A DNA stretch of 64,000 nt from Solimonas sp. (GTDB lineage: Bacteria > Pseudomonadota > Gammaproteobacteria > Nevskiales > Nevskiaceae), in assembly GCA_030149365.1 (NCBI GenBank), contig JASBRP010000011.1, positions 62,001 to 126,000 on the forward strand, read 5' to 3'. Numbering within the stretch: the stretch's first letter is position 1; each line of letters opens with the position of its first letter. Positions 26,174 through 33,270 of this stretch are shown here, piece by piece. The notes under the pieces were generated by a model. It did no database searches, was not told the DNA's origin, and saw only the letters and a program-made list of their open reading frames with translations. The position numbers and the translations under genes are program-made.

Positions 26174-28003
26174 CCACTGAAATACCCAGAGCCGGCGGTG
26201 CTGCCGCCGGGCTTCGTACTCGATCCACCGGCATCGCCGCCCCCGTACCGTAACGCCACTCCGCCGCCTCACGCCTTGATGGGCCCGGATTACGGCCAGC
26301 GCTTTCTTCAGCAGAGCTTGAGTCAGGCTTCGTCCCCGCAGTGGCGCACTGTCGAAGACCCCGGCCTGATGACACGACTGCATCAGGGCTTGCTCCGCCG
26401 CCGCCAGCGCAACGCCGCCGAGCATGCCCTGCGCATGGCGGATTACCTCCACGCACTGGAGCAGCCGGGTCCGATTCCGGAAGAACAGCGCTCGCGGGTT
26501 CCGTCAGACCCCGGGCAGCGCGCGGCGGCCCACAAGAATGCCGACCAGATGTACCGCCGCGTGATCAAGCGCACCGCGCAACTCCAGCGCGAGCAAGACC
26601 TGATTCCGGACTCCGATTTCATGCGCGCCTGGAGAGACGCGGACGCCCAGGGCGCCGCTCGCCTTGCATGGCAGCAGCCGGGGCCCTTCCTGCGGGACTT
26701 TGCCGCGCCTGAAATGGCGGAGGCGGTGCCCACGGTCCTGGCGATGGCCATGAGCGGCCGCATGGCCGGTGGTATCGGCAAGGACCTTGGCCTGACGGCC
26801 GAAGGCCAACGTCGCACGGCACTCGCGGGCGCCTCTGCCGTTGGCGCCAGGGACGGATACGAGATCAGCACCAGCGCCGAGATGTTCCGCCAATTGCGCG
26901 AGCGCGGCATAGACCCGGCCGACCCCGACGCACTCGCCGCCGCCTTCTTGGATCGAGAGTTGATGGCCGAGGTAATGAGCCCGGCACGCAATGCGGGTCG
27001 TGTCGGCGCCGCTGCAGGTGCGGCGAGCCCAGTGCTGGCCAGCAAGGTGTTTGGGCCTGCCGCAGCCGGGCCTGTGCGCCGCGAACTGACGAACGCCGCC
27101 GCGCAAGTACCGATGCAAGCGAGCTTGAGTGGCGGCGCGAGCGCGCTGTCGGGGAAGCTGGTGCGCGGTGAGGTGGACTGGAAGGAGGTGATCGCTGCGG
27201 CGATAAGTCCAGCCATGCTGGCGCCCTTAGATGTGGCAACTGCTGGGGTGGGTGGGTATCGGCGGCGGCGAGAGGTACCCCATGAATCTGGGAGGGCGAG
27301 TCTGCCGAGTGCAGAAGATTACAGTCGTCTTGCTGCCGAACAGGCAGGGAACCCCGACTATTTCAACGCTGACTTGGCCAAAGAGCTCTTTCCAGAGTAC
27401 GCCGGATCATTGGAGTCTCGCCGCGCGATGTCCGATGCCTTGCAACAGCAAGCCGCCGCGATTCGTGATGAGGCGTTCCAGAGGCGCCTTGCCCAGCAGG
27501 CATTGCCGGGGGAGGTGGTGACGTTTATGGCGGGTGGAACGGGATCTGGAAAGTCCTCCGCGACACCAGAGAATGGAATCGTTTATGACACGACCCTCAC
27601 AAATCTGAAGGGAGCGATTGAACTGATTGAACATACCCTCGCAAGCGGAAGAGTAGTGAACATCAACTATGTGGCAACCGATCCGATTGTGGCTTGGAAT
27701 CGCGCAATAGCGCGAGCGAGAATCGCCGGACGTGCTGTTCCACTCCAGATTCATGCTGCAACCCATGAGGGCGCCAACAGCACGGTTCTGACACTAGAAA
27801 AGCGTTATCGAAATGAACCCCGCGTTCGCGTACTTGCCTTTGATAACTCAGGTAAAAACATCACCCAATTGGATCGGGTGCCTGAGATTCGATACAATGA
27901 CCTGCAGGAGCAACTGAATGAAATCCTACGACAAGAACTCGAAAGCGGTGGCCTCGACGAAGCGACCTATCAAGCCTTCGGGGGCGGAGCCGTACCACGA
28001 TAG
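26171..28003 (+). CDS. Virion-type protein fused to a zeta-toxin-like kinase domain
   Basis: A 610-residue protein in two parts. Residues 1-370 start with LPPGFVLDPP and continue as Ala-rich helices typical of phage internal proteins. Residues 380-600 are a zeta-like domain: a helical part (NPDYFNADLAKELFPEYAG) and the P-loop GGTGSGKS (455-462). Zeta toxins phosphorylate UDP-N-acetylglucosamine and block wall synthesis; here activity is inferred. GC content drops sharply at the join near 27230, which indicates a swapped C-terminal domain. The leader is shared with the toxin gene at 29760. Confidence 0.8.
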   Translation: MPLKYPEPAVLPPGFVLDPPASPPPYRNATPPPHALMGPDYGQRFLQQSLSQASSPQWRTVEDPGLMTRLHQGLLRRRQRNAAEHALRMADYLHALEQPGPIPEEQRSRVPSDPGQRAAAHKNADQMYRRVIKRTAQLQREQDLIPDSDFMRAWRDADAQGAARLAWQQPGPFLRDFAAPEMAEAVPTVLAMAMSGRMAGGIGKDLGLTAEGQRRTALAGASAVGARDGYEISTSAEMFRQLRERGIDPADPDALAAAFLDRELMAEVMSPARNAGRVGAAAGAASPVLASKVFGPAAAGPVRRELTNAAAQVPMQASLSGGASALSGKLVRGEVDWKEVIAAAISPAMLAPLDVATAGVGGYRRRREVPHESGRASLPSAEDYSRLAAEQAGNPDYFNADLAKELFPEYAGSLESRRAMSDALQQQAAAIRDEAFQRRLAQQALPGEVVTFMAGGTGSGKSSATPENGIVYDTTLTNLKGAIELIEHTLASGRVVNINYVATDPIVAWNRAIARARIAGRAVPLQIHAATHEGANSTVLTLEKRYRNEPRVRVLAFDNSGKNITQLDRVPEIRYNDLQEQLNEILRQELESGGLDEATYQAFGGGAVPR

Positions 28004-28100
28004 TTCGGGAAAAATCGTGGACGAGGCGTTCAGGAAGTACGATAAGGGGTACTTGCCTTTCATCGCTAGCCTTGATCCCTCCAAGCGCAAAATCTGGTAA
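27918..28100 (+). CDS. Small candidate antitoxin/immunity protein overlapping the zeta gene
   Basis: Encodes 60 residues beginning MKSYDKNSKAV. It overlaps the zeta gene's 3' end by 86 bases in another frame and continues to a terminator. A good ribosome site (AGGAG, seven bases away) precedes its ATG. The product is basic and unlike known epsilon antitoxins. The immunity role is proposed from position only; it may also be a chance reading frame. Confidence 0.4.
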   Translation: MKSYDKNSKAVASTKRPIKPSGAEPYHDSSGKIVDEAFRKYDKGYLPFIASLDPSKRKIW

Positions 28101-28107
28101 GACCGAA

Positions 28108-28136
28108 TAACCCCGCCCCCAGTGGCGGGGTTTTCT
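28108..28136 (+). terminator. Terminator after the zeta cassette
   Basis: ACCCCGCC / GGCGGGGT with a 6-base loop and a T-rich tail closes the cassette. Confidence 0.75.
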
Positions 28137-28158
28137 TTGGCGCATTCAGATAGCAAGC

Positions 28159-28345
28159 GTAGGGCGGGTCTTGATCCACCTGCAGAGAACCCTCGCAATT
28201 CTGGCATCGTCGGCGCAGGCCCCAAGTGAATTTCGTGTGAGATTAGCCTTTCTCTCAGTTCCACTACGGCGTTGTGGCGGGTGTCTATCCAAAAGACCGG
28301 TGCGGGGCTTGTATTGCGCGACAGGCGGGTCAAGACCCGCCCTGC
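28159..28345. mobile_element. MITE-like element, copy A
   Basis: A roughly 187-bp noncoding element with terminal inverted repeats, left GTAGGGCGGGTCTTGATCC and right GGCGGGTCAAGACCCGCC. The interior is shared with copy B at 28757-28938 (segments such as GAACCCTCGC, GGCATCG and CTATCC). It carries no gene. TAGCAAG precedes both copies. It resembles non-autonomous elements or REP-derived repeats moved by a transposase elsewhere. Confidence 0.75.
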
Positions 28346-28393
28346 GCGGGCTGTGCAGGGCAGGGATGGCAGATCGCATACAAGGAGGCGAAG

Positions 28394-28731
28394 GTGAGTG
28401 AAAATCCAGATGTTCAGTGGGGGGCAGAGAAGTAGCCCTCGACGCATTCGCTTCGTTGGATCCAGAGAAAATATGCCGAGCGTTGGTCTCTGTGGCGTTC
28501 TACGACGATGACTGGAGATGGGTGCAGGATCAATGCCTACATTATTTGGAATCCGAAAACGAATATGTGGCCTGCCTTGCCGCTACCTGCTTGGGTCATG
28601 TAGCAAGAATCCACGGCAAGATTGATCGGGATAGAGCGATTCCTGTTCTTCATTCCAAAGTGAATGACTCTCGCGTATCCGGGTGTATATCCGACGCGCT
28701 CGAAGACATAGGAATGTTTGTTAAAAATTGA
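28394..28731 (+). pseudogene. HEAT-like immunity-type protein, frameshifted
   Basis: A strong ribosome site (AGGAGG) precedes GTG 28394, which opens VSENPDVQWG and stops at once. The body, VALDAFASLDPEKICRALV onward to 28731, continues one frame back. Adding one G to the G6 run at 28419-28424 would join them into a protein of about 112 residues with two HEAT-like helical pairs (YVACLAATCLGHVARIHG). Such small HEAT proteins often accompany polymorphic toxins as immunity proteins. It lies between the MITE copies and may be the remnant of a lost cassette. A sequencing error is possible. Confidence 0.55.
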
Positions 28732-28756
28732 TCCCGCAAAAGAAGGTGTAGCAAGT

Positions 28757-28938
28757 GTAGGGAGGGTCTCGACCCGCCTGTCGAGAACCCTCGCGATGCT
28801 GGCATCGGCGTAGGCCTCCACGTGAGCTGCATGCGAGGTTGACCTTTCTCTTCGTTCCACCGGCATGTTGTGGTGGGTGCCTATCCAGACCTGTGCGGGT
28901 CTTGGATTATGCGATAGGCGGGTCAAGACCCGCCCTAC
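28757..28938. mobile_element. MITE-like element, copy B
   Basis: The second copy of the 180-190 bp element. Left end GTAGGGAGGGTCTCGACCCGCC, right end GGCGGGTCAAGACCCGCCCTAC. It ends six bases before the duplicated portal fragment begins, so it marks the junction of the large duplication. Confidence 0.78.
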
Positions 28939-28944
28939 GCGGGC

Positions 28945-29427
28945 TACGCCTACGGCAACGACCGCGTCGGCGGCGCCGGCGAGACCGCCTCCGGCCTGTC
29001 CATGTTGCTCAACGCCGCTGCCAAGGGCCTGCGCCGCGGCATCGCCAACATCGACACGCAGGTCATCTCCCGTACCGTGCAGCAGGCCTTCCACTGGGTG
29101 ATGCTGTACGTGGACGAGCCGGGCCTGAAGGGCGGCACCGCCGCCCTGCTGATCAAGGACCAGGCCCAGCAGCGCCGCCAGCAGGCCCTGGCCGCCACCG
29201 CCAACCCCGTGGACCTCAGCATCATCGGCCAGCGCGGCCGCGCCGCCCTGCTGCGCCAGTACTTCGAAGGTCTGGAACTGCGCGTGGACGACATCATGCC
29301 CAGCGAAGAGGAACTGGCGGCGCGCGAGCAAGGCAATCAGATGCAACCAGGGCTTGCGGAAGCTGCACCTCTCTCCCCTCGTGGGAGAGAGGCAGGGAGA
29401 GAGGGGGAACTGCCCGTCGGCACCTGA
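28945..29427 (+). pseudogene. Portal C-terminal fragment (duplication, copy 2)
   Basis: Repeats the last 170 or so residues of the portal (from YAYGNDRVGGAGETASG), with GLKGGTAALL in place of the longer original because of a 21-bp in-frame deletion. The frame stays open to 29427 and again ends in REP-like sequence. It has no portal start or N-terminal two-thirds, so it is a remnant, though ATG 29002 could give a 141-residue peptide. Confidence 0.85.
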
Positions 29428-29502
29428 CCTCTCCTCCGTTCGTGCCGAGCCTGTCGAAGCATGAACGGATGCCCATCAAAGCCCTGTATCCAGCGAGACC
29501 GC

Positions 29503-29736
29503 ATGCAAACCCTCGATCCCCGCCTCTGCGCCGCCCTGCTGCGCCTGCAATCCAACCCCGACCATCAGCTCTACCGCGATTGGCTCAGCGCTTCCCTTGC
29601 CCAGGCCGACGAAGCCAACCGCCGCCTGGAAGGCCCCGCGCTGCATCGCTCGCAGGGCCGCGCGCTGGCGCTGGAAGAACTGCTGAAAGCCCCCCAGGCT
29701 GCACAGCAGGCCCTGGCGCGGGCGCAGCGCGGCTAG
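29503..29736 (+). CDS. Small virion-operon protein, copy 2
   Basis: 77 residues differing from the copy at 25914 by only two (MQTLDPRLCAALL, ASLAQADE). The frame is intact, unlike the portal fragment before it, which suggests either recent duplication or selection to keep it next to the following toxin gene. It ends 23 bases before that gene, with the same spacer as copy 1. Confidence 0.7.
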   Translation: MQTLDPRLCAALLRLQSNPDHQLYRDWLSASLAQADEANRRLEGPALHRSQGRALALEELLKAPQAAQQALARAQRG

Positions 29737-29759
29737 TCAGATCCTTCATTGAGAATCCC

Positions 29760-31103
29760 ATGAATCCGAAACACGCAGACCAGATATCGCTGCCTCTTGG
29801 CTTCGAGCTTGATCCTCCATCCGCGTCGGCGCCACGCCGCGAGGTCCCCATAGGGCGCCGGGCCCTCAGAGGCCTGCATCAGGATGAACATCCCCTGCAA
29901 TCATCACCGCGGCAAGTGCCACCGAGCCTGGCGCAAGCAGCCGTATCTCCGGCACCGCGGGATCGCATAAGTCAGACCATGGAAAGGAGACAGCGCAATC
30001 TGCCAGGTCACCCCAGGGCAATGGCAGACGCAGCGCTGCAGATACCAAATCAACCTGCTAGGGGTAGTGGGGCAGTAGCACCATCGAAACGCGATGCTCG
30101 CGGAGCCGCGGGATGGCAAGGCGCCATAGCCACGGCAGTCAGCCCTGCGTTGCTTACGCTTCGGAAAGTACGAGATGACCCACCGGGAATTCAAGTGCAG
30201 CTTGCGCAGCACCCTCAGGCTTCCGGGTTGCCTACCTCGGCGAAGGCCCGCAACTATTCGGACCCAAGTACGGCACATGCAAGGAGTACGGGAAGCGTTA
30301 CGGCGGATGCCCCGATCGTGAGGACGAAAGACTTCGCACGTACTGATGAACTGATTGAATTGCTCAGGCCAGACAGCAAAGGCGATGACGTCAAGGAGTT
30401 GCAGCAGCGGCTGGGTCTTGCTCCTCAAGGAACTTATGGGCCAAAGACCTCTAATGCCGTCAAGAGATATGTGGTTGGTGACGAATTAGATCGAGTTAAC
30501 GCCGAACTTGAAACCGGCGTTGATTTCGACTCCATGTTTGAGTATGAGGGATTCAGCCTGGATGGCTATGTACCTGCGATCCCCAGCGGCAGGAGCGGGG
30601 TAACGATTGGAATGGGGGTTGATATCGGACAATTCAGCAAGGCGGAGATCAAGGCACTTGGTCTCTCCGATGGCTTGACAGAAAAGCTGCTTCCGTACGC
30701 TGGTCTAAGACTTTCTGATGCAACGAAAAAGCTGGGCCAGTTGGGGGGCTTGGTGGTCTCCGTCGGAGAAGCCCGGGATATCACCTATGCAGTAAAGAAA
30801 AAATTCACCGGCGATGTAGCCGCTAAGTATGATGGATCCAAAGCAGAGGGTGCACCGAAATTCAAGGATTTGAGCCCGGCGCAGCAAACGGTGATCTTCT
30901 CCAGATTCTTTCACCAGGGAATTAATTTCCTGCAGTACAAGAGTTCGGAGGCTTGGTGGACTGGAGTAACTAACGGTAAGTGGCCAGAGGTTCAGTCAAT
31001 AATGCGAAATTATCCGTTCGCCAGTGAAGACTGGTATAAAGCCAGAGTAGGCAAGGAAGCCGACTTGCTCGGTGATCTTTCGATGGGTTCGGAGAAGAAA
31101 TGA
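29760..31103 (+). CDS. Virion-leader toxin with peptidoglycan-binding and pesticin-type muramidase domains
   Basis: A 447-residue protein. The leader LPLGFELDPP (11-20) matches the zeta fusion at 26171. A low-complexity linker follows, then a PG_binding_1 domain (about 194-240, KGDDVKELQQRLGL...GTYGPKT). The C-terminal lysozyme-fold domain resembles pesticin: Glu263 (YEGFSLDGYVP), Thr282 (SGVTIGMG) and Asp288 (VDIG) fit the catalytic positions. It should cleave peptidoglycan once in the periplasm. GC is lower after residue 160. The ATGA overlap with a lipoprotein gene strongly suggests a toxin-immunity pair. Confidence 0.82.
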   Translation: MNPKHADQISLPLGFELDPPSASAPRREVPIGRRALRGLHQDEHPLQSSPRQVPPSLAQAAVSPAPRDRISQTMERRQRNLPGHPRAMADAALQIPNQPARGSGAVAPSKRDARGAAGWQGAIATAVSPALLTLRKVRDDPPGIQVQLAQHPQASGLPTSAKARNYSDPSTAHARSTGSVTADAPIVRTKDFARTDELIELLRPDSKGDDVKELQQRLGLAPQGTYGPKTSNAVKRYVVGDELDRVNAELETGVDFDSMFEYEGFSLDGYVPAIPSGRSGVTIGMGVDIGQFSKAEIKALGLSDGLTEKLLPYAGLRLSDATKKLGQLGGLVVSVGEARDITYAVKKKFTGDVAAKYDGSKAEGAPKFKDLSPAQQTVIFSRFFHQGINFLQYKSSEAWWTGVTNGKWPEVQSIMRNYPFASEDWYKARVGKEADLLGDLSMGSEKK

Positions 31104-31483
31104 AGCGTCGGATTGCACTACTTGGTCTGCTCCTCTCAGGGTGCGCCTCCTCCAGTTTTGCAACGGAGGTTGAGAGCTTTGCCAATGATAATGGCGCCGT
31201 CTGCCTGGAAGTGAAGGGAAGCAGGTTCGGACTCAGAATCATTACCCCTGGAAGGGCTCATGAAGTTCTGGGAAACGGGGCTTTGCAGGTGAAGAAAAGC
31301 ATCCTGAACATGGAGTACGTCGATTCTTTTGAGAATCAGGTGAAGGGCACTTTTGATCGAAAGAGCGGTGTCCTGGATCTTCAGTCTGTCAAAGGTGATC
31401 TGGGATCGCCCAGTGCCACGACCGCAGCTTATGGTCATTATGTTCTGAAAAGGAAGAAGTGCACCTCCAATGTCTTGGAGTAG
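31100..31483 (+). CDS. Periplasmic lipoprotein, candidate muramidase immunity protein
   Basis: A 127-residue lipoprotein: signal peptide MKRRIALLGLLLSGC with lipobox LSGC, then a small beta-rich domain with two further Cys. Its ATG overlaps the muramidase stop. A lipoprotein in the periplasm is where protection against a peptidoglycan-cutting toxin is needed, as with pesticin immunity and lysozyme inhibitors. I see no match to a named inhibitor family. The role rests on position and targeting. Confidence 0.7.
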   Translation: MKRRIALLGLLLSGCASSSFATEVESFANDNGAVCLEVKGSRFGLRIITPGRAHEVLGNGALQVKKSILNMEYVDSFENQVKGTFDRKSGVLDLQSVKGDLGSPSATTAAYGHYVLKRKKCTSNVLE

Positions 31484-31584
31484 CCGGGACAACAGAGGCT
31501 GTTCCGTATGCCCTGAAGGCTGGATTCATGAGCGACTCAGCCGCTCTGACCTACAACCAAGCGGTATTCGGCGTCAACCAAAAC

Positions 31585-31857
31585 TCAGACCGCACGGTGC
31601 TCGCGAACCACCTCGTCGATAACCAGGCGGAAGATGCCGGTAACGACGCTGGGTGAAATGCCACTGGCCACGGCAAGCGACTCGTATCTCTGTTGCTGAG
31701 CGATTTCCCGGCTGGCATCCACCAGCGGCAATCCTCCGCGTGCCTTCAACTGGCCGATCTGCCTGGTGACGGCGAAGCGCTTTTCCAGGAGCCGGACAAT
31801 CTCCGCGTCAAGCAGGTCAATCTCCGAGCGCAGTGATTGCAGTGTTCTGTCTGTCAT
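31585..31857 (-). CDS. Monofunctional chorismate mutase (AroQ type)
   Basis: A 90-residue all-helical chorismate mutase converting chorismate to prephenate. The family pattern is complete: LRSEIDLLDAEIVRLLEKRF, then RQIGQLKA with the active-site Lys, DASRE, and a final long helix. No signal peptide, so it is cytoplasmic. It lies in opposite orientation between the two structural operons, and I see no related aromatic gene nearby. It may be a stray host gene or a marker that the operons are separate insertions. Confidence 0.85.
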   Translation of the reverse strand: MTDRTLQSLRSEIDLLDAEIVRLLEKRFAVTRQIGQLKARGGLPLVDASREIAQQQRYESLAVASGISPSVVTGIFRLVIDEVVREHRAV

Positions 31858-31998
31858 GGCGTTTCGGCTGGATGTGCTGGCTTTTACGGTGCCGACGGTG
31901 TTCTTCCGTCTTCGGGTTGCGCCCCGGGCGGGGTGCCGGAAAACAATAGCGCCAAATCATGCCCCGGGCCAGATCAGGTGCTGCCGAATCAAGCCCTG

Positions 31999-32050
31999 CA
32001 GAAATACGGAACTCCGTTAGGAGTTCCCCAGGCACCCGCGTAAAATAGAC
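31999..32050 (+). promoter_or_regulatory. Repressor-controlled promoter of the second structural operon
   Basis: ACGGAACTCCGT at 32006-32017, TTAGGAGT directly after, and GTAAAATAG at 32040-32048, 35 bases from operator start, exactly as at 20430-20470. Downstream bases (AGAGAGCTTGCGTCC...) also match the first module. One repressor should silence both operons. Confidence 0.75.
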
Positions 32051-32080
32051 CCCAGAGAGCTTGCGTCCGCAGCTCGCCCA

Positions 32081-32107
32081 AGCCCAGCCATTGTGCTGGG
32101 CTTTTTC
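32081..32107 (+). terminator. Terminator directly after the second structural promoter
   Basis: AGCCCAGC / GCTGGGCT plus T5 ends a predicted short RNA of about 55 nt. It copies the arrangement at 20505. The hairpin bases differ while pairing is kept (compensatory changes), which supports a selected structure. Confidence 0.72.
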
Positions 32108-32182
32108 GTTTCCACCCACCCAAGCGCCGCTGCGCCGACCCGTCCCGGGACCCGGCGCGTCGCGGCGTGGAGAAAACCCAAG

Positions 32183-33157
32183 ATGAGCCGACGTTACCCG
32201 AGGAATATCCAGAAGCAGATCGCCGCCGCCAGCGAACTGGAGGCGCAGCTGGCCCAGCCCGGCCCGGACCCCGCACCGGCACCCGCTCCCGACACGGAGC
32301 CGGTGCCAGCGGTGGAGCCCGCGGACGAGCCGGCCGCCGAGGCGGCACTGCCGGACCCGGGCTCCACGCCGGATTACTGGCGCGCGCGCTTCCAGACCAC
32401 CGAGGGCCTGTTGCGCCGGGAACGGGAGGAGCGCGCGCGGGAGCAGCAGGGCCAGGCGGCGCAACTGCAGCAGATGCAGCGCCAGCTGGCCGGGCTGCAG
32501 GGCCAGATCGATGCAGGCCGCGATCCGCTGGCGGGCCTGGACCTGGCGCAGCACTTCAGCACCGAGCAGATCGAGCACTACGGCGAGGACCACCTGCGTG
32601 CGGTGCTGCGCGCGGCGCAGCACACGCTGCAGCCGCAGCTGCAGAGCGCCATGGAATCCTCGCTGGCGCCGCTGCGCCAGGAGCTGGAGGACACGCGCGA
32701 GCGTGTGGCGCAGACGCAGCGCAGCCAGCAGCAGGGCGCCTATGACGGCTTCATCGCCGAACTGGCGCGGCAGGTGCCGGAATGGGAGCAGGTCAACGCC
32801 GACCCGCGCTTCCTGGGCTACCTGGCCCAGAGCGACGAGGCCACCGGCGAAGAGCGCCAGGCCTTGCTGCACCGCCTGGAGCAGCGCCGCGACGCCGGCC
32901 GCGTGGCCCGCCTGTTCCGCGACTACCTGCGCAGCCACGGCGCGCGCGCCGGCGTGCGTGACCCCAGCAAGCGCCTGCTGCCGGACGGCTCGCCCGACGG
33001 CGGCAACCCGCCGGACCCGCGCCCGGCCGTCAGCCAGGCCCAGATCCGACAGTTCCAGGCCGACGTGGCCCGTGGCCGCTACCGCGGCCGCGCGCAGGCG
33101 CAGGCGGCGATGCAGCGTCAGATCGACGAGGCCTACGTGGCCGGCCGGATCGGCTGA
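32183..33157 (+). CDS. Capsid scaffolding protein
   Basis: About 324 residues from ATG 32183 (MSRRYPRNIQKQ); the longer frame reads the terminator. It is acidic and Pro-rich near the N-terminus, then a long Gln/Arg/Glu coiled coil (about residues 80-230), then a basic C-terminus (ARGRYRGRAQAQAAMQRQ). This layout, directly before the major capsid gene, is typical of scaffold proteins that guide procapsid assembly and then leave. Confidence 0.78.
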   Translation: MSRRYPRNIQKQIAAASELEAQLAQPGPDPAPAPAPDTEPVPAVEPADEPAAEAALPDPGSTPDYWRARFQTTEGLLRREREERAREQQGQAAQLQQMQRQLAGLQGQIDAGRDPLAGLDLAQHFSTEQIEHYGEDHLRAVLRAAQHTLQPQLQSAMESSLAPLRQELEDTRERVAQTQRSQQQGAYDGFIAELARQVPEWEQVNADPRFLGYLAQSDEATGEERQALLHRLEQRRDAGRVARLFRDYLRSHGARAGVRDPSKRLLPDGSPDGGNPPDPRPAVSQAQIRQFQADVARGRYRGRAQAQAAMQRQIDEAYVAGRIG

Positions 33158-33170
33158 AGCCCCCAAAAGC

Positions 33171-33205
33171 CGTTCGCCTTGAGCCCGTCGAGGGGTGAAC
33201 GGCTT
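33171..33205. repeat. REP-like palindrome upstream of the capsid gene
   Basis: CCGTTC...GAACGG arms around a GCCTTGAGCCCGTCGAGGG core. Related units (TTCGTGCTGAGCCTGTCGAA) lie at 25856-25885 and about 29438-29468, where they overlap the portal reading frame. Confidence 0.6.
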
Positions 33206-33270
33206 CCCGGTTGACCGCTGCGGCGGTCAGCCGATCAATTTTCCAAACCCAACACCAAGGACCAACACTC

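Noticed and set aside
31459..31656. 65-residue frame after the lipoprotein
   Set aside because: It overlaps the lipoprotein end and the chorismate mutase on the other strand and lacks a ribosome site.
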